Assembly: GCA_905250885.1 (NCBI GenBank)
Contig: CAJNOQ010003352.1
Coordinates: 1-20,534 of the forward strand
Reading direction: 5' to 3'
Source of the DNA: Didymodactylos carnosus
Lineage: Eukaryota > Rotifera > Eurotatoria > Philodinida > Philodinidae
DNA length: 20,534 bases
Every line of letters begins with the position of its first letter. Positions within the stretch are counted from its first letter, which is position 1. Shown here piece after piece: positions 8,341-19,600 of the stretch. The position numbers and the translations under genes are program-made. The notes under the pieces were generated by a model. The model did no database searches. It saw only the letters and a program-made list of their open reading frames with translations, and was not told where the DNA came from.

Positions 8341-11300
8341 AAATTAGATAAATCTATTTAAATTATCATTCAAAGAGTATTTCTCAATATTAGAAAATTA
8401 ATTTTCGATTCAAACGATAAATTTAAGACTTTTTACATTAGCAAGTACAGTCTCCATTATTCTACATTCATAATACATATCGATACTCTCGATACATTAG
8501 AAATTTTGAAAAGTTTTCAACTGGTTCTTCCTATACGAACTTAAACGTCTTTGATCGAAACACTCTTCCATTTTGTTATTTTTCAGACTAACTGTACATT
8601 TTGTGTCAATATATATCATATCACTTTATGTTAGAGCTCGTGATCTTTTTATAGTTGGTTAAACAGATGATAATAGATTGCTGATATATTGACACTCTTC
8701 ATGACGACAAATGAGAAATGAATCAATAATATGAATGAATTCGAGTTTTTCTTTATTTCAAAAATTTTTTGTACTATTTACTTTCTCTCAGTTTCTGAAT
8801 AAAAAAAAACTGATTCATTTATGAATTATGCCAAAGGTATACATGCTCGAAATAATCGTTAAAGTAATCATTGAAGATAAACGTTCTTTTGCACCTGGAA
8901 TGAGTCGGCATGTTTCTCTATTTATTTGTTTCTACATTTGTTTCTAGTATTTCGATACTAGACTAAATGTAATCAATGTAGTAAATACAGTAATATAAAC
9001 AAATGCACTAAAAATTTAAAAATTTTGCTTTAAAAATTGTTGTGAAATTAATAATTTTCAAAAAGTTAAATACTTAAATGTCGATATTATACTAATATTT
9101 TTGATTCTATAAATAAGATTTCATATTTGATTAAATAAAATAGATTGTCTCTATTCATTTTAAATATTTTTTTAAATTTTTATATACTGTGGCTTTTAAT
9201 ATCGAATTATTAATTATTTGAATGGTCTATGTTGTCGATGAGTATCTGCGAATAAGTGCTCCTTGAAGATCTTCTAAATTTCATTGTTTTGAAATAATTG
9301 GAAGAAACACGTTTTTAATACTTCAATAGTAAATGTACAATTTTGACTAACATCCCTCACCAATTATATAATTAATCATATGTTAAGTTAACACTAGTAA
9401 ATAATAAATAGCCAATGGACGATTATCACAGATATGAGTATTAAGTTTGTTTCTTGTTTAGATTTTAGTTAAATTCCACTAAACTATTTAGTATTATAAT
9501 TTAAATAGTTTTTGTTTAAATAGTTTTGATAAAATCAAGTTTTAAACTTGAAGCTATTGTACTCTTTTTATTATATATACTACTTTATATATGAGTTTTT
9601 ATTGACATTTTGATTGTACTGTAAGAGTCAATATCTCGATTGGCGTTGATGAAGCTTATTATTAAAATTAAGATAAGACTAAACAGTCAATGTTTATGGT
9701 GCTTAAAAACTAGTTTTCATTAAAATGATTGTTCTACTATTTCTAAGAGAATGTGTAATATCGGATATAATCCATCATTATTGATTTTCTATTGGTTTTT
9801 TGTCAACACTTTTCTGAATATCTTAGTTTGTCAATAATCTTCTCTTCTTTTTCTTCCACTATCATCGTCGATACTCTCTGATGAAATGAAATTATCAAAG
9901 TCAGTTAAAATAGGATTTCAATTTTTTTATTTAGTAGATTCTTCGTTCATTTTTGTACCATATTATATTTATGACACTTGAATCTTAATCAAGAACTATT
10001 GTGATTTGACTCTTATTTTCTTCGATGTTTGTTGAACATAGAAATTATTCTAAATTTCTTATTTTAATTAAATTGAAAATATTAGTAAATTAATAGTGAG
10101 AAATTATAATTTAAAAATAATAAATGTTTTATTTTGGCTAACTAAGAAAAACTAAACTAAGAAATTATAGCTTATAAAATTTCCTAATTTGTATACTTAC
10201 TTCTATTAATAGTTTTAACGTAATAAAAGTAACATTTTAATGTATGATTATAGTAGGTAAAGAAACGTTGACAAAAATATTTTTTCTCCATTTTCTTCAT
10301 TTTTCTTTTCGTTAAGAACTACACACATTTTTTTATTATCTAAGTAACCTTCTGTAAATACTACATTTGTTAGTACTTTTTCTATGAATCATTTTTGAAA
10401 TATTCTAGAAATGAAAAGAGTCTATTTATTATTTAATCAGTAGTTATTTTAAACTATGTTCTATAATTTCTGTTTACTAAATGGAATACATTTGAAGAGA
10501 ACGTGTTTTGATATATGTTAACTTTGATAATACAAACAAAAAAATTATATTATTATAAAATAAAATTAATCAAAACAAAAAATCTCGAATACAAAAATTA
10601 ATTTATTGCATTTAGTCTAATCTTTCCTTCTATATTTATTACAAAAAAAAAAAAAAAATCTGTATTTTATATTTTTCAAGAAAAAGTCTACATCCAATAA
10701 ATATACATAATTTATATTTTTAGAATTAAGATTTCAATCATCTGATGAATTGAAAAATAATAAAATTTAGAATTAAATAATATATTTAAATTATATCTCC
10801 CGTCAAAGTCTCCTATGATTTAAATAATATTTTTGATTTATTCGCATAATCTTAGAATGTCAAATTTGAAATGAAAAAAAAGAAAAAAGAAACAGACGAC
10901 ATTGACAATCAATACAATATGAAAATTATTAGTTATGAAGTGCAAAATTCAAGTTTAACTAGTCTGAAATTGTTTTTTGCACGTGAACTTATATAGGAGA
11001 ATTGCGATCCATATGTACTGTTTTGATACAATTTATGATTCAACTCATAGCGTCTGTTATACCCATCTGAGATATTTGAAAAAGAAATCTCAATTTTCAC
11101 AATTTTGGGGATGGTTCTGGTATAGAGTTTCTCGAAGGAACGCCTTCTCTGTTGTTTTGCTAAAAGCTTTTTCCAACTCTTTTTTAAGTATTTGAGAATA
11201 GAGGACAGTTTGGGCTACAAATCTACAGTATTTTCGTCTTCAAAAAGTGTTTTGATCTACCAGGTGTGAAAATGCATGGTTACGAAAAAAAAAAGGAAAA

Positions 11301-12016
11301 AATGTCTCGTCGCGCTTCTCGAGCATTGTTTTGCGTTACATACTTTATCAAAATCAAATAATTGAAAATAGCCAAAAGATAGTTCAGAAGGTACAAAATC
11401 TATGGTTAGAAGAAAAAAATTAAATATCTTTTTGTTTCAGAGAAAAATAGAAAACACAATTTTTATCCCTACTTTTCTACTAAATGTCCCGTCACGTTTT
11501 AACGTTTGTTTTCGCTATAAAATCTGATCGATTTCGTTTTAAAGATTTTTTTAACATACAAGCACCTAGTGGAATTATATCTGACGTACAAAATCGAGAC
11601 TTCACCTTTTGTTTTGATTGATAAAAGCTAACTTTCCTGCTAAAATGTTTCCGCTAAATTTCTAAGTTTTCCCTTTGAGTAGTAGTGGAAAAACAATTAT
11701 TCTTCGTCTCTCTAAAAGTCCACTTATCGATTGTACTACTCAGACTCTTTTTAGTTTGACATGAGTTTTCTGAAAATATTTTCATCTAAACGATGGATCA
11801 CAATTCTCCCATATACTAAATACATATAACAGCGAAAAAATGAATATGATATAACATTGAATCTTACATGTAGAGTTGATGTCATTTATATAAATAAGAA
11901 TAGCTGTTTAAAACACAGAAGAATAACGAGTAGGTTTTGAAAAATAAAATGATTGGCTGTATGTATAATAAGATAAAATAGATAAAAAACTATTTTTAAA
12001 TATTAGAGATCCAATT
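8341..12016. other. Long AT-rich gene-free stretch
   Basis: No exon series, RNA gene or transposase is recognisable on either strand. A 16-base poly-A run lies at 10643-10658. The + strand ORF at 10977-11195 looks like chance. A possible diverged tandem repeat at 11127-11700 is listed separately. Undetected 5'-UTR exons of the - strand MLKL-like gene could lie just above 8341, and 3' sequence of the gene ending at 12017 could lie just below 12017. Confidence 0.55.
11127..11700. repeat. Possible diverged tandem repeat, period about 160-185 bp
   Basis: Similar segments recur: GTTTCTCGAAGGAACGCC at 11127, TCTCGTCGCGCTTCTCG at 11305, TCCCGTCACGTTTTAACG at 11487 and TTTCCGCTAAA near 11647. Each of the first two is followed within about 30 bases by a TGTTTTG-type string, and the third by GTTTTCG. 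A second landmark recurs at a similar offset (87-96 bases): CTACAAATCTACAG (11213), GTACAAAATCTATGG (about 11391) and GTACAAAATCGAGAC (about 11586). AAATG or AAAATG precedes three of the units. Identity between units is low. Confidence 0.3.
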
Positions 12017-13326
12017 TTATCTTACAGGTATATTTCTTAAATGTTCTAAATGCTTATTATAAGTAAATTTTAAATTTTTCTCGAATGCTGTCGATTGTCC
12101 ACCAAGTTTTTCCATCATTTCTAATGAATTTGGTATTGATTCATCTATATTACTATTTAATGAAAATGGTTTATTCCATGGTTCAACTAAAATTGTTTTC
12201 AAATTGATTTTTTGTTTATGTATTTGAATATCGTTCTTTTTTAACATATGTTTTGTATGTCGTTTAATAATACCTGTTTGTGAACGTTCAATATTTGTTT
12301 GAATACGATCTGTATATGGTGTGTTAGTATTGGCTATTTTTTGTTGATGATGACGTCGCCTATTTATTTGTGATGAATGTAAATCGGTCATAGTTGTTTG
12401 AAATGTACGACGTGATTCTAAATGACGTTTTGATGATGTCATTGATAATGGTGATGTACGATCAAGAACACTTTCACGAGTTATTGTCGATCGGCGTAAT
12501 TGAACGCCAAGTGAATCGACATTAATTGGATTTGGTTTCGGACATAATCGAAGATTTTCAATCGTTTTTATAGGACCAATACTATTTACATAGGTAGAAC
12601 TACCAGCTTTTGAATCCTAAATTTCAAACATGATTTAATGATGAGTTTTTTTTTTAAAAATAAGACTGATATATTTACCGGATATCGTGCAGAATAAGAC
12701 TTAATAGTTGATTGAGTGTTCTCGATAAGTACCGCGGTTGTAGATCGAACATGTTTTGGAGATTGATTGACATTGTCATTATTTTCTTTAATTTCTGATG
12801 ATTTCACACGATAATATCCTGTTAACCTTTTATAATCTTCAGTTGGCGTATGTACCGGTGAATTTTTTAGACTATTTTCAGTTGCTAATTTTCTCTGTGG
12901 CATAACTGTTGCTGTTGGTATTGCTGGTACAATAGTCTCCGTATCTAGTTTTTTATCTGATAATCCTGGTGTAGTGGAACTACCTTGACGTCGAATATCG
13001 TATAGTTCATTCAACAACTGATCATCTTCAAGACGTAAATTATTCATATCAACAGTTTTTATATTTAATTTTGTACGTGATGGTGATGTTAATGATGATT
13101 TTCGATAAACGGATGGTAAAACATTTGGACGATTATTATCGAGTACAACATCGGTCCAATGTATATAAATTGGAGAATAAGTAATTATTCGATGCCATTC
13201 AACTTCACCAAATGGACTCAGTTGAACGGTGGCTATTTGATCATGGAATGCATTCGATGAATTATAATCTAATTGAGCCTGTTCAGAACCCATCGAGGCA
13301 AATGCTCCAGAATAACTGCTCATCAT
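12017..13326 (-). CDS. Two-exon gene of unknown function, about 415 aa
   Basis: Exon 1 (13326-12679) and exon 2 (12616-12017) are joined across a 62-bp GT...AG intron in phase 0, with TAA at 12017. The protein is rich in Ser, Thr, Asn, Arg and Lys and is probably mostly disordered. The most structured-looking part is residues 41-60, EVEWHRIITYSPIYIHWTDV, rich in aromatic residues. A second candidate conserved segment near the C-terminus starts at about ILVEPWNKPFSL and ends NKHLEHLRNIP. There is no signal peptide or membrane segment. The final codons read GTAAGATAA, which is also a good splice donor at 12025, and I see no AATAAA on this strand for 300 bases downstream, so the true C-terminus may lie in a further exon. 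The start follows an acceptor by 6 bases, with an in-frame TAG overlapping it. Codon pattern and clean splicing support a real gene. The family is not recognised. Confidence 0.7.
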
Positions 13327-13332
13327 CGATGT

Positions 13333-13348
13333 CTATATAAAAAAAAGT
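13333..13348 (-). promoter_or_regulatory. Splice acceptor 6 bases before the start of the unknown gene
   Basis: On the - strand a T-run ending TTTTTATATAG precedes ACATCG and then ATGATG. The acceptor's own TAG is in frame, so coding starts at the ATG unless an upstream exon is joined. Its placement matches the acceptors before the other two complete genes. Confidence 0.55.
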
Positions 13349-15569
13349 TTTACTACGAGTTATTCCGATATTTTATTTGCTGTGTACTGAAATCAATTTC
13401 ATTGTAACAAATTTTTGATAACTACACTACAGATTTTGTATGTGAATAAATTACGGTACGTATAAACGTACTACATATGGTTTCTTTTAGAATAAAAAGT
13501 CAAATTTGAATATGTCTACAAAGAAGTGATTAACCTGTAATTAACAATGAACTAACTTATTTCATTTAGCTAAGATTCTTTTTTCATATAAATATGTAAA
13601 AGTTAATATGAAATTATACAAAAAATTTTTTTTTACTGACATATTTGAAATTTTTTTATCCGATAACCAGAATTAAAAATTCTAAAATGAGTTAATGATC
13701 ACATTATTCTGCTAGTGAAAAATGTGACAATAGTTTTTCTTTCTCTAACTCTCTTTAACTATTTTGTTTTGAAAATATTTCTAGTTGAAGAAGAAAAAAG
13801 AAATAGTTTTCATACATTTTTCTATTAAGGCAATATGCTCTTTGTTACTGTTGTTAATTTGTTACACCAACCAGAAAATAAATTTTTTTTTTGTTAAAAA
13901 GGACAAAGAACCTGTTTAATTATTAACAATGCGTATGTATATCCTTCTCTCTCTCTCTCTCTGTCCCCTTTAAATCGAAAGAGAAAAAAAAAATACGTTT
14001 GAAATCGATCATAAAATTTCGATAGGTATGTATAGGTGTGTATGACTAGAAGAAAACAAATCCTTACATATACTTGTATTATTTCTACTGTTAAATGCAT
14101 TTCTTTCTTCATTGCACAAGCGACAACAGAGGAAAAAAATAAATATTTTCATTTTTATAAAATAAATGTATGATAACATTTAAGTAGATTAATGAAGTGC
14201 GTTTAGCAAAATGTAAAAAATTAAACGAAATTAGCAATACTTTTGAAAAATGTATTATGACCATACTCACTATAACAGATCGTTTATCATTAACTCTGAC
14301 AATAATTCTACTAAACGAGTAAATTCAGTGATATATTAAAAAACAATGCACTTAAATTGTATTCGATTTTTGTGTGAAAATATATTTCACATGGAAACGA
14401 TGATCTCTTCAATCAGACTTACTCCAATCATAAATAAGAGGCTAGAAAAAAAACCTCTTATTTCTCAAAAAACATAAATCATCAAAAAAACAAGTTAATG
14501 GAAGAAGAAAAAAAAAATGTTCAACTGTCACTATTACAATGTTAGAAATCTTATTATCGGAAGTATTTTTTCAACTAGGTATGCATGATTGATACTATTA
14601 TTTTTCTTTCCTCTCGATTATTACTTTTTCTATATTATCTTTTATACTCGTTCATTTAAATATTTTTGTCTTTCTCTTTTATCTTTTTTTAAGCGAAAGG
14701 AGTAATAAAAGTTTCTCACACACATAAGATGAACTCAATTTTTATACCTTTCGGCAGTCATAAATGAAAAATTTTCAAAGGATTTCAATAATGAAAATAA
14801 TTTTTTTCAATTATATTGGAGAAAATGTTCAATTCTAATATATCTTTAAGTTTGACTTCGAGAATTTTCTTTTTGAATGGTATTATTAGTTTGGTTAAAA
14901 ATAATACAATTTAGTAATAGTGATAATCTAGTTTAGATTTTATTTTGTACTAGTGATAATGTGTATATCTAATGATATATACTTTCGTTATTACCATGAC
15001 AATTGACAATCCTATTGCACGATCGTTCTAAAACTTTTCTCATCAGAGTTTGTTTTATCTGCAAATAACTATTCTTGTCACCAGAGCTTCCCATTTTTAT
15101 TCTTATAATTTTTTTAACTTGATGTATGTTTAAGCGAACAAAATTAGTGGACATATACGTATCGTCACACCATTTAAACCACAAGAGAAGCATAAATAGA
15201 AACAACATCAGTTTAGAAAGAAAATTGTCAAAGAAAATATAACACAAAATAAAAACATAAAAAAAACAACAAATTAATGTACAAAATAGAGTATTCAAAC
15301 AATAACACAAGTACAATTGTTTGACCTTGACTTATTAAACGAAATGAGAAAGAAAAACTCTTGATTATAGTTATTCTGAATGATATGAGTGAAATATAAG
15401 AAGAAAAAAGTCGATAACACAAGTGAGACCAAAACATTCAACGAGCTACCTACAAAGAAAGCTCTTTAAGTGTTAGATTACTTATTGTATAAAAATTATA
15501 ACGCTAGATATATTCGAAACGCATTGATTACGAATCTGATACTCATTATGGCTCACAGCTAGGCATGCA
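13349..15569. other. AT-rich gene-free stretch
   Basis: I see nothing coding that I can support. ORFs at 13894-14112, 14969-15316 and 15228-15437 (all -) are Phe/Leu/Cys-rich readings of A/T-rich DNA and overlap one another. A (CT)n run lies near 13946-13962. A perfect 10-bp inverted repeat (14431-14440 and 14453-14462) around a 12-base spacer could be a chance hairpin. Confidence 0.6.
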
Positions 15570-15652
15570 ACGGTAATGGTTACCGTCGCTTACCGGTTAC
15601 AGTTTAGTTTTTTAAAAAAATTTTCTTGAAAAAAATATTTTTGAGGGTTGTA

Positions 15653-16130
15653 GCTAGAACATAAAATATAGAAAACTAATTTTTATAAATTTTATCTGCT
15701 GGAACTAAATTTCTACAGATCGATCTTCATGGTAAAAAACAGTAAATATCGTTTTCTCCCTTCAGATTAATTTGCACAACGTTGGACCTAGCAGACAGAA
15801 TCTAGGAAATTTAAATTTACTAGATTTTCCTCGCTTGACTCAATTTTAAGAAATTCTTATTTCATAGTAAAATGTCGAAAATACTATTTTTTCGGCTAAT
15901 ACTCCACAGTTATAGCCATGAAGGAAGAATTTCTTAAAATTGAGTCAAGCGAGGAAAATCTAGTAAATTTAAATTTCCTAGATTCTGTCTGCTAGGTCCA
16001 ACGTTGTGCAAATTAATCCGAAGGGAGAAAACGATATTTACTGTTTTTTAGCATGAAGATCGATCTGTAGAAATTTAGTTCCAGCAGATAAAATTTATAA
16101 AAAGTAGTTTGCTATATTTTATGTTCTAGC
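15653..16130. mobile_element. Long near-perfect hairpin element (206-bp arms)
   Basis: Bases 15653-15858 are repeated as reverse complement at 15925-16130. Read side by side, the arms differ at only about four positions in 206 (about 98% identical) around a 66-base AT-rich centre. No protein is encoded. Such structure fits a young foldback or MITE copy, or an inverted duplication. Transcripts across it would fold into long double-stranded RNA. The flank at about 15565-15600 carries GGTAA/GGTTACC motifs like those at the ends of some hAT transposons, but I find no matching inverted copy to the right of 16130, so the element's true ends are uncertain. Confidence 0.8.
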
Positions 16131-16657
16131 CATAAATTCGCTGAAGAACTATCGATGAATAACATTCATAACCAGTACGTTCAAATACATATAGTACTGT
16201 ATGATTTAACACTTAAAGCCCTTGTTTTTCCTTGTTAGAAGTATCAGCAAGCGCTAGTAGTGAAAGATTAGATAATTGGAAAAGATTAATGAAGGAAGCA
16301 TTTTAAAACAATAAATTTTAATACGAGATGATAATTTTAAAATTAAAAAATATATGACTATTACACGGGGAAAACAAAGATAAAACATCACTGTATTTTG
16401 AAAAAAGAAACGAACAAAAGTTCAACACAGACGAATGAATGCACAATAACGTTTTCTGTTTGAAGAAGAAACATCTCATTATTGTTCTTCTATTGAAAAT
16501 TTTTATTATCTGTAGCTCATGATTATTTAATTCTTGAGCTGAATTACTTTTATTTACTATTTTACGTAGAAATAGTGTCCTTACTGCTACTTGTGTCCTT
16601 ATTGCTAATATTGTTGAACAGCTGTTCATCACGTTTGATTATAAATTCATAATGATG
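16131..16657. other. Non-coding stretch, including the likely 3' UTR of the kinesin gene
   Basis: A 104-codon - strand ORF at 16318-16632 begins 26 bases after the kinesin stop codon and has no domain features. It is more likely 3' UTR or chance. A TTTATT at 16549-16554 (AATAAA on the - strand) about 105 bases after the stop is a plausible polyadenylation signal. Confidence 0.5.
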
Positions 16658-19600
16658 TTACGGTGCAACATTTTGATTAATTTGTTGACGAAATGAAGTA
16701 TTTAATGAGTCTTGAATTGTTGTTGCTGAATTTGTTAATGTTGCCATACTTTTTCGTAATTCTCTTGTTTTATGTTTATAAAAGTAAAGATCTTTTTCTA
16801 ATTCTTTAATTTGTATCGATGTGTCGTTTAATTGTTTTAGTAATAAATGTTTTTCTTCTTCATTTATTTGTTGAATACACGTTAATTTTCGATCGTATTC
16901 AATTGTTTCTTGATTAATGCGAGACTTTAATTCAAGAATAATCTGAGTTTGTTCATCTAATTGAGACTAGAATACATAAAATGAGATAAATTAAATGATA
17001 ATGAATGTAGAAAAAGAAGCTTACTTTCATTTCATCAAACTCTCGTTGACTCTTTTGATCGTTATCTTTTAAATCGATAACTTTTTCGAATAATTGTCGA
17101 CATAATTCTTTTGATTCACTTTCACTCAAATGATTTATTTTAAACAATGGAGATTCAAGACCCTAAACGAAACATGTGACAGATAGAAAATAATAATTAT
17201 TCTCTTTTTTATTTCGAACATCAATGACTATAATAACTCATAGAGTGATTTTAAACTGTTCACAATTATCATGTCATATCAGACGACTGTCTGTAATAAT
17301 TCAAACAACGTTCAACTTTGACGTATTGAAGAAAATTAATGTCTTACTTGACTTGCTCTTATTGATTGTTGAATTTCTTTTTCTTTTCGACTAATAATAT
17401 TATTTTGATATTCGACAGCTAAATCAACAGCTTCAATTGCTTCATTAATTTCAATTAATCGTCGTTCTTCATTTGGTGTTAATATATTATTATTTTCTAA
17501 TCGCTCATTAAATAAATGTTTTTGTTTTAACAATTGTTCTTTCATCAATAAATGACTTGATTGTTTTTCTTTATCACGTAAGTTTACTGACTGATGAATT
17601 TGTTTATCAACATTATCTAATTTTTCATTCATAGTTTTCAAACTCTAAAACGAAAAGAAAATCAAAAATCATTACAATTTATTTCATTTATAATTATTAG
17701 GAAAATTTTATTAATATTTCTATGACGAACCTTGTTAAGCACCTGACTAGTTCGCATCTTTTTCTTTTCCAATTCTATTTGTTCATTTATTAATGTTTCT
17801 TTTTTTCTAATCAATTCCTCACGTTTTTCTAACTCTTCTTTTAACGTATTTAATTCTTTTCTTTCAAAAACTAGTTTTTCCATTTCTTGATCAAAATTTA
17901 ACGTAGGCGATTGTTGCTGATCACTACCATTACCAGCACCTTGAGCAGATCTTAATCTTCGTTGTGCCGCTACTAAACCTTCAGTTTTTAATTTTAAAAT
18001 TTTTTGTTGTTGTTCATTTTGTATTGTTAACTCTTGTATACGCTGTTGTTCACGTATAAGTTCTTGTTCAACTTTATTTTTCAAATCAATTTCTTCTTTG
18101 ACACGTTTTTGTGCTGTTTCATGTTGTTGTTTCATACGAAATAGAGCTGATTGTAAATCAGCAATTCTAGATAAAGTAAAATACAATCGATGATTAATAT
18201 AACCATAAACAAGAATAAGAGCATACCTCTTTTCACTGTTACCATTCAATTTTATCATTAATTCTCGATAATGTTTTTCTTTTTTTTTCAATGATTCTAA
18301 ACGTTCTTTGGCCATGTCACATTTTTTTCGATATTCACTAAATGAAAAAATGACGAATTTTATATTTTTTTTAATATTTTTAATATTTTTTCATAATGTT
18401 ACCTTTCTAATTTTGATTTTTCTGTTGTACCTTTCACAGCTATCTGTTGCATGGTCTTTTGTAAATCATTATACTCTTGGTTGGCTCGTTCCACTTCCTG
18501 TTCAAAAATAGAGAAAGTTAGAATTTAAATTGTAGTTCTTTCAACAATGTTTGATGACATGATCTACCTTTTCCAACATTTTAATATGTTGTTCATACTG
18601 TTCATTTGTATCTTTGACATCTTTATTCGAAGCATAAACACTTTTAATTAATTGTTCTTTTAATCTAAATTATGAAAATGAAAAAAATTTTAGAATCACA
18701 CAACTTTTATATAACTGACGGATCATAAAGAATGACACTCTCCGATTTGCAAGTTTTCTCCTCTCTCATAGACTTCCTTGAGTTAAAAGATTCGCTATCG
18801 TCATTTTTTCACAAATACTGTAAAAATAAAAAAATATTAAGGAAATACTGTGAAATTTTAATCTTGATAATTTTATAACCCAACGCAGACAGTTTTTTCA
18901 TTTTTAACTTTTGATATTTTGGGATGTAAAAAGAGAAGGTTGACATTCGGCAGTCCTTGAAAAGCTCTGTCAACTAGTTATATTTAAAACTCTTCATAAC
19001 CACACGTTGATTGAAGCTGAGTTCTTTTTCTTTTATCACTTTTGTCATATATAAATTGACATGTTTTTTTGTGAAAAACAAAATGCCAAATCCTTGGTAA
19101 GAAAATGACCTCAAAGGAGTCTAAGCGGAAGGAGAAAACGTGTAAGTACGGAGACTGCCATTCTCTATGCCTTATCCGATACAATATTACTTACTGAATG
19201 TTAATGCTTAAATCTTGAATTTTACTCTCTCCTTCTTTTACTTTTCTGTTTGATTCTTCGATTAACTTTTGTTTTGTTATTGATGCTTGTGTAAGTGATT
19301 GTAAAGCATCACCTTAATTTGAAGAAAACTATTCTTCGATAATTGTTACTACAATTTGATGAAAAACAAAAATTACCTTGAAAATCATAATCGAGAACTG
19401 ATGGTGTATTTCGACTTTTTCTTACACGATAGGTACCACGGCGTACAAATTTTCTAAAAATTAAATATTATTTCTTAGAACCAATTAGTCAGACAGATTT
19501 TAGTGCTTTTTATTTTTTTTTACTTACTTATCTTCTTTTTGTTGTTTATCATCTCTCAAATCTAGTTCTTCGAATTCTTCTTGTGAATGTGCTAATGCAA

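Noticed and set aside
10977..11195. A 72-codon + strand ORF
   Set aside because: It is short and isolated, overlaps the start of the possible tandem repeat, and shows no coding pattern.
13946..13962. A CT dinucleotide run
   Set aside because: It is an ordinary short microsatellite with no sign of function.
14431..14462. A perfect 10-bp stem that looks like a bacterial terminator
   Set aside because: The sequence is eukaryotic, no gene ends there, and such stems occur by chance in AT-rich DNA.
14969..15316. A 115-codon - strand ORF rich in Cys, Phe and Leu
   Set aside because: It is a translation of A-rich DNA with no splice context or domain pattern, and it overlaps another ORF of the same kind.
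16318..16632. A 104-codon - strand ORF just after the kinesin stop
   Set aside because: It has no family features and sits where the kinesin 3' UTR is expected.
17662..17730. Extension of a kinesin exon through GTTCGTCATAG to a stop near 17662
   Set aside because: The reading after the GT is unlike coiled coil, and the next exon joins in frame across this 86-bp intron.
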